NCBI RefSeq assembly: GCF_030445035.2
Contig: NC_080673.1
Span: 156,360,216 to 156,424,215 of the forward strand
Length of the DNA stretch: 64,000 nt
Source: Dasypus novemcinctus
Lineage: Eukaryota; Chordata; Mammalia; Cingulata; Dasypodidae
Direction: 5' to 3'
The notes under the pieces: model-generated
Seen by the model: only the letters and a program-made list of their open reading frames with translations
Told to the model about the DNA's origin: nothing
The model's database searches: none
Shown: positions 34,528 to 47,300 of the stretch, piece by piece
Layout of the letters: each line of letters opens with the position of its first letter
Numbering within the stretch: position 1 is the first letter of the stretch
Program-made: the position numbers and the translations under genes

Positions 34528-34980
34528 GGGAGCAGATGTAGCTCAAGCAGTTGGGTATCTGCCTCCTACATGGGAGGTCCCAGGTTCAGTTCCTGGTGCC
34601 TCCTAAAGAAGATAAACAAACAACAAGTAGACAATGTGCAGCCATCGAGTAAAAACAATGATGAGACAATGAGCAAAAACGAGCAGGAGACAACAAGAAA
34701 AAACAATGAGCAGGAAAACGAGCAGACAATGAGCAAAAACAAAAAATGAGAAGGGAGCAGATGTGGCTTAAACAGTTGGGTGCCCACCTCCCACACGGGA
34801 GGTCCCAAGTCCAGTTCCCGGTGCCTCCTAAAGAAAAATAAACAGAAAACAAGCAGACAACAAGCAAATGAGCAAAACAAATAGCAAAAAAGACGAGGAA
34901 GCCATCTTGGGGGTGGGGGTGGAGGCGCATGAAAAAAGTTTTTAAAAATTAAAAACAAAAAAACAAAAAACAAATAAAAC
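34528..34980 (+). mobile_element. DAS SINE dimer
   Basis: Two heads at 34528 and 34753 (GGGAGCAGATGTAGCTCAAGC and GGGAGCAGATGTGGCTTAAAC) precede a single long A-rich tail. The body has repeated ACAATGAGCAAAAACGAGCAG-like units. Outer flanks AAACTCCAG and AAACCTCCAG fit one insertion. Confidence 0.75.
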
Positions 34981-35066
34981 CTCCAGAGGTCAGAAGAACA
35001 CAGTATAGCATCCAGGGAGGAGTGAGAGAAAAAGACTGATAAGTTATGGTCAAGAACAGTAAATTG

Positions 35067-35443
35067 GGGAAACGGACTTTGGCCCAGTGGTTAGGGCGTC
35101 CGTCTACCACATGGGAGGTCCGTGGTTCAAGCCCGGGGCCTCCTTGACCCGTGTGGAGCTGGCCCATGCGCAGTGCTGATGCGCGCAAGGAGTGCCGCGC
35201 CACACAGAGGTGTCCCCCGCGTAGGGGAGCCCCACGTGCAAGGAGTACGCCCGCCCGTAAGGAGAGCCGCCCAGCGCGAAGGAGGGAGCAGCCTGCCGAG
35301 GAATGGCGCCGCCCACACTTCCCGTGCCGCTGACTGACAACAGTAGTGGACAAAAGAAACAAGACACAGCAAAAAGACACAGAAAACAGACAACCGGGGG
35401 AGGGGAGGGGAATTAAATAAATAAAAATAAATCTTTAAAAAAA
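35067..35443 (+). mobile_element. DAS SINE, long form
   Basis: It has the same subtype features as the copy at 11256 (GGGGAAACGGACTTTGGCCC start, shortened body). A perfect duplication AAGAACAGTAAATTG lies at 35052 and 35444. CpG-rich and little diverged, it is one of the younger copies here. Confidence 0.93.
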
Positions 35444-38400
35444 AAGAACAGTAAATTGCATTCTCTGCACAGTGGCTTCCTGTGCCCATCCCCTACCCTT
35501 GTGGCAGGCTGCTGCATTGTCCAGCACCTGGCTGGAGACAAAAAGGGATATAAAAATCCTCTTTCCCAAGAACAGGGTTTGGAGGTGCAGGGGCATGCTG
35601 ATCACTGATCACAGCTTTTAATTAGCTAATTCAGATTGCTGGGGCCTGGTTCTGAGAGTAACTATTGCTTCAATCTACCCTGGACAAAGGCAGTGACAGC
35701 CATTGTTTCAACCCTCCCTTGACAGGGATGGAGGTGGAGGAGATTTAAAGAACACAGAGCTTTCTCAGAACTGCAAGGGACAGTAAGCTGAAGGACTGCA
35801 TTTGCCGGACAGGTCAGGAAGGCTCAGCTTTGGGGTGCCATTGGAGCTTCTAGCACCTTTACTGACCCCAGGGCACTTTGGAGCCAGTCTGCACCCACTT
35901 CATGGGTCCTCAGTGCTATTTTGGCTGGGAAAAATTGGGGAAAGTCCTCTCTGGGGTGACCTTCCTCCCAGAATTTGCCCTTCAGGCAAAAGCAGCTAGA
36001 GACAATTAAAGGATTGTAAAAAAAACTATGAGGCATACAGTCTAGAACAAGTCCTGCCAGCACCAAACACCTGGGAGAGGGAAGTCTGTCTACTGGGAAA
36101 CAGATGCGACAACCAAACTCCTGTAAACAGGGGAACTCCAAAACTAACAAGCAAAATTCCAGGACAAGACCGAGGCTGAGAAAGACCGGGAAAACCCTGC
36201 ACATTGCATTTGCCTTGGGCACACCTTTCTGATAGGAGGGCTGAAGCTCAAGAAAAATCTCTGACTTATTACCAGCTGGTTACAAAACCAAAAAACAAAC
36301 ATCTCAGGGTATAAATTCCAGAGGGACATTTAAAAATATTAAAATATACAGTGCACAAAAGAGTATAAGACAAAAAACAGGAAACTGGTCCACCCAAAGG
36401 AAGAGAATAAAAATACAGTAAACACCAATGAAAATGAGAATGTGGATGTACTGAACAAAGCCTTTAAAAATTTTTTTTCTTAAAAATGCTCAAGAAGATG
36501 AAGGAAAGTACAGAGAAAGAACTAAAGGATATCAGGAAACAATGAATGAGCAATATGACAGTCTAAGAGACTGAAATTTTTAAAAGGAACCAAGTAGAAC
36601 TACTAGAGTTGAAAACACAGCAACTGAGATGAAAAAATGCCCAGGTAGGTTTCAACAATGGAGCTGGCAGAAGAAAGAATCAGTAAACTTGAAGACAAGA
36701 CACTTGAAATGAGTCAGGGTAAGGAGCAGAAAGAAAAAAGAAATCTTAAAAGCAAAAATAGCCTAAGACACCTATGGTAACACCACCAAGCACACTAATA
36801 TATGCATTATGGGGTTCCCAAAAGGAGAAGAAAGATGAAGGGGCAGAAGGAATAGTCAAAGAAATAATGACAGAAAACTCCCCAAACTTAGCAAAAAAAT
36901 GTAAATATACACATCCAAGATGTTCAGACAATACCAAACAGGATAACCATGAAGAAAAATATATCCCATCATATATTAATTATGCTAGTGAACACATCAA
37001 CAAGGACAGATTTCTGAAAGCTTCAAGAGGAAAGCAATGTGTTATATACAAGGGAGTTCCAATTAGATTAAGCACCAATTTCTCATTAGAAACCATGGAG
37101 ACAAGGCAGTGGATTGAAGGAAAACAGCTGCCAGCCAAGAATTTTATATCCATTGAGACTTTCAAAAATGAGGGGGAGATTAAGACATTCTCAGATAAAC
37201 AAAAGTTGAGGGAGTTCATCACCACAAGACCTGCCCTACAAGCAGTACTAAAGGGAGTTCTTCAGACGGAAATGAAAATGGTTTGAAGCAGCGTAAAGAA
37301 ATAAAGACCTGCAGTAAAGGTAACCATTTAGGTAATTATAAATGCCAGTATTATTGCATTGTACTGTTTGGTATGTATAACTCCACTTCTTACATCCTAC
37401 AGGTGATAAAATGCAAATGCATAAAAAGTAATGATAAACCTATGTTTTTTAACATACAATGTACAAAGGTATAAGTGGTATCAAGTCCAAAAAATGTTGG
37501 GGGCAAGACAGAGGAGTACAGGAAAAGTAGATGTACATGCTATTGAAGTTAAGTCAATATCAAGCCAAATATGATGGTTACATATTTACGATGTTAAATT
37601 TTAACCCCATGGTAACTACAAGGAAAATAGTGTTAATATCCAGAAAATATAAAGAAATCCTTCAATTTAACAACCCAATTAAAAACTGAGCAAAAGACTT
37701 TAACAGACATCTTTCTAAAGATGGCCAGAAAACACATGAAAATATGTTGAACATCATTAGCCATCAGGGAAATGCAAATCAAAACAACAAAGAGATACAA
37801 TTTCACACTCTTTAGAATGGCTGCTATTAAAAATCAGAAAATTACAAGAGTTGGAGAGGATGTGCAAGACACACTCATTTACTGCTGGTGGCAATGTAAC
37901 ATGGTGCAGTCGCTCTGACAGACAGTTTGGTGGTTCCTCAGAAAGCTAAGTATAGAACTACTATGTGATCCAGTAATCCCACTACTAGGCATATACCCAA
38001 AAGAATTGAGAGCAGGGGCTCAAACAGATATTTGCACTCCAATCTTCATAGCGACATTATTGGCAATTGCCAAAAGATGGAAGCAATCCGTGTCCATCAT
38101 ATATATGATAAATGCATACATTAGAATATTATTCAGCCATAAAGAGGAATGAAGTCCTGATACATGCAACAAGATGGATGAACCTGGAAGACACATTGAG
38201 TGAAATAAGACAAGACACAAAAGGACAAATATTGTATGATCTGATTTTAAAGAATTAAAATAAGGAAACTCGTAACATCAGAATCTGGAGTATAGGTTAC
38301 CAGGGGATTGGGTGGGAATAGGGAATGAGAAGCTAAGGCTTAAAATGTACAGGATTCCTATTTGGAATGATGGAAATCTTTTGGTAATTGATGGTGGTGA

Positions 38401-38538
38401 TGGTATGTGAATATGATTAAAAGGGGAAATGTTTTTAACTGTATATATGCTAACAGAATTGAAGTTAAGGGGTAAAAAACAACAAAACAACTATGGAACT
38501 GTACTATAGAGTGAGCCCGAAGTTAAATCATGGGCTTT

Positions 38539-38717
38539 TTTGGAAAAGATTTATTTCTACCCCCTCCCCTGCTGTTGTTCATGCTCGCTGTCTGCTCTTT
38601 ATGTCTGTTCATTGGGTGCTGTCCGCTTGTCTTCTTTATTAGGAGGCACCAGGAACCAAACCCAGGACCTCCCATGTGGGAGAGGCACCCAATCACTTGA
38701 GCCACATCCGCTCCCCC
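38539..38717 (-). mobile_element. DAS SINE, medium form
   Basis: It is inserted in reverse in the LINE-1 3' UTR. It carries AGGAGGCACCAGGAACC and the head TTGAGCCACATCCGCTCCCC. Flanks AAATCATGGGCTTT and AAACCATGGACTTT differ at two bases. Confidence 0.88.
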
Positions 38718-38866
38718 AAACCATGGACTTTAATAGTAAAATTATAAAAATGTGCTATCAATTGTTACAAATGTTCCATATCAGGTTGTTGGTGGGGTAT
38801 ATGGGAATCCTGTATTTTATGCATAATTGTTATGTAAAATCACAACTTCTCTAATAAAGGGGGAAA

Positions 38867-39060
38867 AACTGACTCAAGAAAAAGTAGGGCATCTGAAAAA
38901 TCCCATAATGATCATTAAAGGATCATCTGGCTCAGATGGCTTTACAAGCCAATCCACTAAGCATTTAAGGAGTTAATGATTCCATTTAACCAGACAGGTA
39001 AAGAAAAATAGGGACATTCCCCAACTCACTATTACACCTAAATCAGTAAAGGCTATTGTG
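38867..39060 (+). repeat. Old LINE-1 ORF2 remnant, downstream part
   Basis: ACTGACTCAAGAAAAAGTAGG, then GGCTCAGATGGCTTTACAAG and TAAGCATTTAAGGAGTTAATG follow L1 ORF2 directly after the point where the upstream part stops at 34072. Confidence 0.7.
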
Positions 39061-40565
39061 CTGAAGGAGCCACCTTGCTTTTCCTGTCTAAAATGAGAAA
39101 ATAGACATGATATAAAGAGTAAATTATAGTTCTCAAATGCAATTATAAAGAACTCAGAAGTCTGTGCAGCCAGCAGAGTCCTGTAATAAGGAATGGCTTC
39201 TAGGCAAAGACCAAATCCACAGTTAAACAGTAAAAGAAAACTTTAAAACCCCAGAAAGATCCTATTCCTTCACTGGACATTTCACAGGCCTTGTGTACTC
39301 TGACCCTCAAACAGTAGAGCAAGAATCTTCAGATCCTAAGAATCTTAAGGATGTTATTTCTCAGCAGCCTCAGAGAGAGCCCAACATAGACAAGTTTTAC
39401 GGATGGCTATTGTGTAATGGAATGAATTATAAACTAAGAAACCCACAGGTTTTAAAAAGAACTACATTTTGGACTGACAGTATAAAAAGGCCTTTAGGTT
39501 TCCAAATTTCTCAAGGAAGGAAACAGACTGAAAAAACTATTCAGCTGTAAACACAGGTTACTTTTTTTAGGAAGGAGTGAGCGAGAGAACAACCTCCAGA
39601 TAGGTGGAGCTCTAAACTGAGTACACGGGGCTGGCCAGACTTCAAAATTGCTATGGACAACTAACTGGTGTGCACTTCACATTTCTCTCCCTTTTTGAAG
39701 GGGAGTATCTAGCATAGTAATGTGCTGCCTATCCTATTACTGTATTTGGAGGGGAGAGGGTATTCTCTCTAGTACCTAGGTCTTCAGACTGGGAATGGTA
39801 TTCAAGGGGCCTTATTCACACCTGGACCTGATTAGATTACCAGCTCCTGGACTTTGAGCTGAAGTTGTAACTGGATGACTTAGAGGTCCTGGGCGAAAAG
39901 GATGCTTATTTTGCATGAAGGAGATGTGAATCAATGTGGTCAAATGGTGGAATGAAACAACAGTTCCAATACCCTTTATCCGACATTCTTCTTAAACTGT
40001 GACTAAGTGGGAGATCAACGTGCCCTCCCTTTGATAGGCAGGCTGGTGCAGAAATGATGCTATATGATTTTTGAGACTAGGCAATACACATAAGAAAACG
40101 AAGCTTGCTGGAACACAAGTGCTAGAACCTTAAGCAGTTATGTAAACAGACTGCCTTGAACACAGCATGATATAAAGAAGACCAAATGAACCGAGAGAGA
40201 CAACAGAGCAAGGACTTGGATGGAGAGAGATGTTCTGGCCAGGCCCCAGCTGCTCCGCTGCATCTGCATCCACAAGACTGCAAACCTAAAGACCCACAGC
40301 CAGTATAAAAAAATTGAATCCTTGACCCACAGGTAAATTCTGAGATAATAAGTGATTAGTTTAAAACATTAAGGCTTTGGATTATATTCAACAATAGCTA
40401 ACTGGAACACTGTTTCTGGTAGAAATGTAGTATGAGTAAGAATTTAGATGAGACAATTTCATTTTCAACTCACCTGGACCAGAAAGAAACATTAGGTCAA
40501 TGGTGAAGAAAGAATACCAAATTTTTATTCCTCTGGAGTAGCAAAATTTTTTAACTAATCACTTG
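39061..40565. other. Intergenic, unassigned
   Basis: No gene, and no repeat that I can name. An open frame of 85 codons at 39293 has no support. Confidence 0.4.
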
Positions 40566-40652
40566 TTTTTTTTTAGAAGGTACCAGAGATTGAACCCAGA
40601 ACCTTGTACATGCAAAGCAGGTGCTCAACCACTGAGCTACACCCACTCCTGA
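40566..40652 (-). mobile_element. DAS SINE, short form
   Basis: Reverse copy: AGATTGAACCCAGAACCTTG and CACTGAGCTACACCCACTCC are the reverse B and A boxes. It lies just beyond the predicted end of OCIAD1. Confidence 0.8.
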
Positions 40653-40825
40653 CCATTTGATTTTTAAAGGCATTCAGTTATTTACCACATACCAATTCAT
40701 TAACTACATTCATATTACTAAATTTTCAGAAAGAGATATGACTATTTCCTGACCCTGCAAAATACCACTTATAAATTGTACTTAAAAGTAAATAAATTGC
40801 AAACAATAAAACAATGAGAAGAGCT

Positions 40826-41308
40826 CTTACAGGTTCCTTTACATTTTATTTATCATAAACACTAATACAACAAACACTGGAGAAAGCCTTTTTATAATGT
40901 TTTGATGTGAAGTTTAACACTTAAAATTATGCTTGCTCCCCCCACCCACCCCAATTCAACATGCAGATATCACATTTTCATATAGATTGATTCTAGAGCA
41001 CTACAATCTGATAGTTGTCTGAGAGTGTCTTTGCACTGAAAATAATGTTTAAAACAATTTCACAAAACTAAATACTATCATGGTATAATACCATCAATCA
41101 TATAGTTCCCCAAAGTGAGTACATTTTCACAATATTAACATAAAAATCTGTTTATTAAAACATAGTAAGCCAAACCACAAAAACCCAGGCTCTAGTTTTA
41201 AATGTGTTTATGAAGGCTGCAGCTGAACTCAAAGCATGCAGATATTCATGATCACCTAGATGAAGCTGGATATTGAAACTTCTTCAATAGGTCCAATGAT
41301 GCAATGCT
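40826..41308 (-). other. OCIAD1: probable OCIAD1 3' UTR with polyadenylation signal
   Basis: On the minus strand an AATAAA lies at 40850-40845, about 460 bases after the stop codon, inside GATAAATAAAATG. Cleavage would fall near 40830. A SINE begins 170 bases further on, so this is a natural end for the transcript. A longer 3' UTR form is possible. Confidence 0.5.
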
Positions 41309-41346
41309 TCACTCATCCCAAGTATCTCCATATTTGTTTACTTTGA
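41309..41346 (-). CDS. OCIAD1: OCIAD1 exon 9, C-terminus and stop
   Basis: The acceptor TTCTCCTAG precedes VKVNKYGDTWDE and TGA at 41311-41309. This is the exact human C-terminus as I know it. Confidence 0.96.
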
Positions 41347-44300
41347 CTAGGAGAAAAGCACAAATAATTGATGATTCCAAATAGTAATGAGTAAAAGGCT
41401 ATTATAAGTTTGCTATTGTTATGATGAAAAGTTATGTTTCTCTCTCATCTGAGTGAAAGCAATGAAAGTCAAACTGTAGTTATGAGGAGTTGGATAGCTT
41501 TTTGTGACCTCGAAGGTTGGACATAAATACTAATGCACTCCATTAAGAAATTTACATAACGTTTGATCTTCCTAACAACTTTGTAAAGTAAATAAATAAT
41601 CTCCATTTTAAGGGTGAGAAAACAGGACTAGTAACTTGCCCAAAGTTCAAGCCTATAAACCATGTAGAAATGAAATTTGAACACAGGTCTGCTTTAGGTC
41701 CAAAACCTGGGTGCCTTTGCAACTTTACCATACTACATAAGTAAGTGTGGCATATAGTATTGCACATACCAAAAACATGTGGACAAAAAAACAAACAAAC
41801 CTGGAAATAAAAAATATTTGTAAAATAAACATTTGAGTTCTGTTTTTCACAAAAATTATAATAATAGAAATGGTCAAGTCTTCAGGTGGTGGTGAATTCA
41901 ATCTTCTCTCATATGAGCTGTATGACTACAAAAGAGAAATGGTTTCCAATATTCCTGTAGTTTAGATGAGATTTTATTTCAAACATGCTCTTCTATCTTG
42001 TTTATTCTTTTACCTTTTCAGTTCTCTCCTACATAGTCTCCAGCTGTGAATTACAACTGTTCAGATGACCAAAGTAATTAAAAAATGTTAAGACAGTGCA
42101 GATTAGGGACCCCAACCACAAGACCCATTCAGGGAGTTCACAAAGCCAAAAATATTTTTATTATTATATTTAGATACTATATACCCCCTTTTCCCTCCGA
42201 TTTTTCTTTATTCCTTTTGCTCTCATTCCCTCCTTAGTTTTCTAGACACTAAATGTGTGATGAGACCACTGTTCTGACAGTTTATGCGACTTCTGTTTGT
42301 TCTAAAATTTTCTAGTCCAATTTGGTAAACATCAATAAAGGGATAATCTACATCAACAAAAGCTCTTCGGAATCCTCAATAATTTTTAAGAGTGTAAAGA
42401 GGTCCCAAGACCAAAAAATTTGAGTACCCCTCATCTAAAATACTGCATTCATAGTTCATGCAGTAAAGGCAGAAATGAAAGGATTACCATCATGCAGTTT
42501 TACACTTCTGTATGCTCAAAAATTTTCATGGAAAACAACTGAGAAAATAGTGAAAAAAGGTTAATGAATCAGCAAAGCTGAAACCCAACTAACAGGTTTC
42601 ACCCCATACAGCAGTATTATCTTTTTAAAAGAAGGTATCACACATCATTGTGCTGGAACTAACAATACAGTTATCCCTTCCAATCAGGACTTTCCTCATC
42701 ATGGTTTTGATATATCATGGGTCTGCCTAAGAAATTTAAATGGGAATTATTTTAGGAGTTTTGCAGAAGCTGTAGATGACGCACAAAGGCCAGCAGACGA
42801 TAGAGAAAGTTTAGAAATTCAGAAATGCATAAAATATACGTTAAGTATTATATAATACTTAACCCGAATTTTACAATAAGATTCTGTAAAGACCTTATAA
42901 AAGAAAAAGGAAAAATTCAAACTTCTCTGGTATGAAGGGAGGGCCAAAAAATTTTACAGGGATTTTCCAGATTGCAGGAACACCATACCCCTAACCCACA
43001 TGATGTGGAAAGAATAATTATACATTATATTACGTCAGAGATATCATTTGTCGCAAAAAATTAAAGCAACTAAATTAACAAAGTATTATAGAAAAGTGAT
43101 AAAATTTTTCTAAACATATATACCTTTTTATTCAACAAATATTGTCCTAAAAAGTTGACCATAAATCAAATTATATCTAAAAAGGAAAGAGTCACTAACA
43201 CTGAAGAGAAATTTATTTTTTCAAAACAATGTTTTAAAAAGAAAAATCATCCCTTAATTTATCTGTTTTATAACATTTAGATTTTGTAAATTTTGTTTAT
43301 TTTTAAAGACAAAGCAAGAATATAGTTAGGAAAAGTGTAAATTATAAAATATACATTAATATATATTACAATATAAATTGTATTACAGTTAGTCACTGAT
43401 CATGTTAGGAATATATCCCAAAACTCGCAAAAACCCAAAATTCAATAATTACCAAATAAGCCACAATTTCTCTCCATAAAATGTAACTGAAAACTTTAAG
43501 AGATACTTTCTGACCCTGTACTGTACTGTCAAATTTTCTATCTAGATTCTAGAATAGAACATTCTAGAACATTCACTGAAACTATTTCACAACTGTCTTT
43601 TTTCCTTAATTATACAAAGAACACATGCAAAATCATCAGCATTTTTTCACAAAGGAAATTTTATCACTTCATGTTATTGTGTCATATAATAGAACTTCAA
43701 GACTTCACTATCCCAAACACAAATGTCAAAATCTAGCAAATGCAAATGAGCCACCATATTTCCTTTTCTTAACTGCTATTACTACAGAAAGCCCAACTAA
43801 AATACCCCACTTTGAAATTTCACTGCAAAGCACTATGCAGCACAGACCTATGAAAGATTACAAAAAAGGAAAATTACCATTCCCTAACCTCATGGAGCTA
43901 TAATCCAAATTTTCTCAACTCATTTAGCAGAACAAGTAGCACCAATATGAGTCTTTATATATTTCAAGTAATGGCTATTGACTGCATAAGGTTTATGCTA
44001 TTTTTTTTCAATGACAAACATTAATAAGCAATTTTGTAGTTACAATTCCATTTTAAAGTTGTTTTTTTTATACATATCAATGCTAGGACATAGATATTAG
44101 CCATTACTGCTTTTTTTTTTTAAAAAGAATTCTAAATGAAACAATCACAATTAGAAATAAACTTGGCTCTAAAACAATGACCACAATAAAAAAATACTAA
44201 GTGTTTTTTTGTATTTTTGCATTCTTTGGGGCATATGAATCACCAGAAGGTACCAAGGACCTATTCCTTCCTTCAATTTTTATAGTAGTAAAAAGAAAAC

Positions 44301-47300
44301 CTTAGAACAATGACACATACTGTCACATTTCTCAAGAGAGAAATCACAAAATTCTACACTGAAATGTAGCTACAAAACTCTATTCAAAAAGTACTCTTCC
44401 ATTAGAGGTAAACTTCTTTGTTGGAAAATTAACTTTGGGAAAGGTATAGCTGTTACAAAAGAACTTAAAACCAATTGTGATTTTCTACCTTGTAACTTAA
44501 AATTAACAATCATTTAAAAGCAATAATACTGTTATCCAAAAAAAAAAATAGTCAAACTCCTCCTCTGGAAATGGCTTATAAGCTTGTTTGTAAGGCCTTA
44601 AACTCCTTCTATTTCACATACGTGGAAGGAAATCAATCTCTTTACTTAGACGTGGATACTATGGTTCTGCTAAAAGTTGCATTACAGCCAATTATCAATA
44701 TTTGGTCACCAGATCAGGCTTATCAGAAAAAGGGTATATAGATTTCCAAGGTGACTCCTAAGGGAAAAACAGTCAAGTGGATGTATCATTTGTATATTAC
44801 ATTATAAAACTAGTTTTACTGTCTTAAGTCATCCCACTATTTGATATTCATTTTTATCTAATACAGAATGGCCTTTGGAACACTTTAAAAATAAAAGAAC
44901 TGAAGAATGTGAAACAACTATCTTTTTAAAAGATTTTTATTTTGGTTAACTGCATGAAGAATTAAATCACATTATTAATTAATGATTTTAACTAATTCTG
45001 CAGTTTCCCATCCTAAAAAGTAAACTGATTTAGACTAAACTATCATACCTTCTTTTTTTGGCACTCTTTCCTGCATAGGCCTGACTGAGGGGTCAGTCTT
45101 TTGTGTTAAAGTTACTTCATATGACTCTCTGTTCTTATTCCTTAATTCCTCATATGTAATATTTTTTCTTTTAGGACTTTCTTCAAGCTTGAAATCAGGT
45201 CCTAAAACAACAAACAGTTAATAAATGGTGATAAAAGGATTTGGATAAACCCAAAGCAACTAAATGTTACAAATGCCCCTTGTCTACAATCAAAATAGAA
45301 TAAAGTAAAATAAAGAATGAAATTATTACCACCATTCCAAAGGTACTATAATTTTCTCAAGGTAATTAATTATAAAACAGATTCTACTTCCTCTTACACT
45401 TTAAGCCTTTATTTCTAAAACTTAAAATCAACATCAAAAATTGAAAAACATAACCATGGATATTATAAACAGCACAATTTAAACACATTAAAATGCTAGT
45501 GTTTTATATAGGAAAGTTATGCATACTGTGCACTAAATTAAAGAGAAATATATTCCTATGGTGATAATTAAACAAAACTTGACAAAGTGTAGCTTTTATT
45601 TTATTTAGTAATATTCCCATATGTAAATGTTCCTGTCATCATAAGTCTATATGCAAACAATTCCAGGTATTTTTAAAAATTACTTACTTTACCATCTTCA
45701 TATTAAACAAAAATACTTGAAAATAGCTACAGAAAAGTATAAAACATAGCTTTGAGTCATAGTGCGCATTATAATCACTCTGGTCTAACAATACTTACTG
45801 AGGCAGAGTACCAACTATAAGTTCTACTTGGAAACAGCATTTATTCTTTACCTCTCTCAATGGTTAGAGTCAAAATATGAACAATACATATCATCAGAGA
45901 GTCAAATAGAGTCAAATGCTGATATAGAATAAGAAATTGATTACTCTTAATATTTGTTGATAGGCCCAAATACTGAATATAGTTTGTAAAATGTATAACC
46001 AAGCAAAACAGGCTGTATAAACATTCTTACAAAAATTAACTGATGCTAACAAAACATTTAGTGAACTAGTCAACTCATTAAGTCTTTCATGCTATACCAA
46101 AAGTAACAGTTTTCAAGGAGGTTTTCAGTAAGACATACAAACTAGATATGTCATTTTAATATAATATTAATTAAAAAATTTTTTAAACTTTTTTGAAAGT
46201 GATACAATTTTGCAACTCAATGATATGGTCCCAGTGAATGATCAGAATTGTCAAAGCAACCTAACTATACATTAACGTTTTCAACCCTTATCTTTTCTTT
46301 TGCTATAATGTATATTACATTGATACAAAGCAAAGACTTAAATTTCCATTAATTAGTTCTAGTATTTTTTCCACAGTTAAAGATTAAATATTTTTCTGGC
46401 TAAAAAATTAGAAATTAAGAAAAAAAGGTATAGTCTTACATTAGGCATTGTGCATTTCATTAATAATGAGTGATTCTTGAACTCATTTCCCTTCCCCATA
46501 AATACTTTAAATTAAAATTCTGACAGAGATAGTATATACTAGTCAGGAACCATAAGTTCTTATCCCCATTTTGGCAACAATGAAATGTCCTTGGGCAAAT
46601 CACTGGTTTTCTCAACCATTAAATAGGCAAGTTTGATTAGATGAGCTCTAAGTTTCCTTCCAGGTCTAATAATTTTTCTTATTATTATGAAAACATAAAT
46701 CAGAAAGTAGACTGAGGCAAACTTTCTCTACTCCTGTATAGTGGAGGATATATGATTTACTACTTTGGGAAGGTTATAAAGAGCTGGAAGGAATAAGAAA
46801 ATGTAAAATAGTACTGACTTAAATCTAACTATAATAAACTATGCATGAAAAGTCTCAACAGCTAAGAAGGAATTTTTACTTTGAAAGATTAAAAACTCTT
46901 TGAATTCCTGGTAAGAGGAAGCAGTACTAATGAGGGAATGTAGGACTTAAACAAAGGAGAAGGTGTCCTGGTAGGGAAGGACAATAGCTGGGACAAACCA
47001 AAGGACGGCCAGTGCAGGTCAACGTATGGAGCGAGCTTGGAAAAGGGGATCAGAAAGCAGAGCAGCAGACAGAGGGACTGCTGTTGTGGAGTGCATAAAA
47101 GATATTAAAATATGAGCTTCACCCTAGGCTTTGTTTGGTATCTGCTTTTATGTAGAAAATAAACTATAACATGAACTTTTCTTATGCAAATGGAAGGAAG
47201 GATGCAAGTCATTACAAAGACCTGATGAATGGCTATAATACAAGCAGAATGAATTTGAGCTTGAAAGACTGGGAAAGACAAGGACAGATGGCTTTGAAGA

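Larger units (their letters stand above)
34073..38866 (+). mobile_element. Internally deleted LINE-1 (HAL1-like) inside older LINE-1
   Basis: It opens with TAAAATGGCAGAGTAGGGAG, a typical L1/HAL1 5' end, then a 5' UTR-like region (35458-36330), an ORF1-like stretch (36330-37285, including GAAACCATGGAGACAAGGCAG and TTAAGACATTCTCAGATAAAC), and then directly the last part of ORF2 (37640-38260) and a 3' UTR ending AATAAAGGGGGAAAAA. Most of ORF2, with the reverse transcriptase core, is absent. After removing four SINE insertions the element is about 3.4-3.5 kb. The older L1 ORF2 continues on both sides. Confidence 0.65.

Noticed and set aside
10096-35443. Many near-identical 300-400 base repeats at intervals
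   Set aside because: They are dispersed SINEs in both orientations with separate target duplications. They are not a CRISPR array, nor a tandem satellite.
36774-37286. Open frame of 170 codons, at first taken for a gene
   Set aside because: It matches the ORF1-like region of a LINE-1 and lies within the nested element. It is a transposon remnant, not a host gene.
42660-43520. Possible Tigger-like DNA transposon (ACAGTTATCCC start)
   Set aside because: Only the first bases look right, and I could not follow a consensus or find the opposite terminal repeat. Too weak to list.
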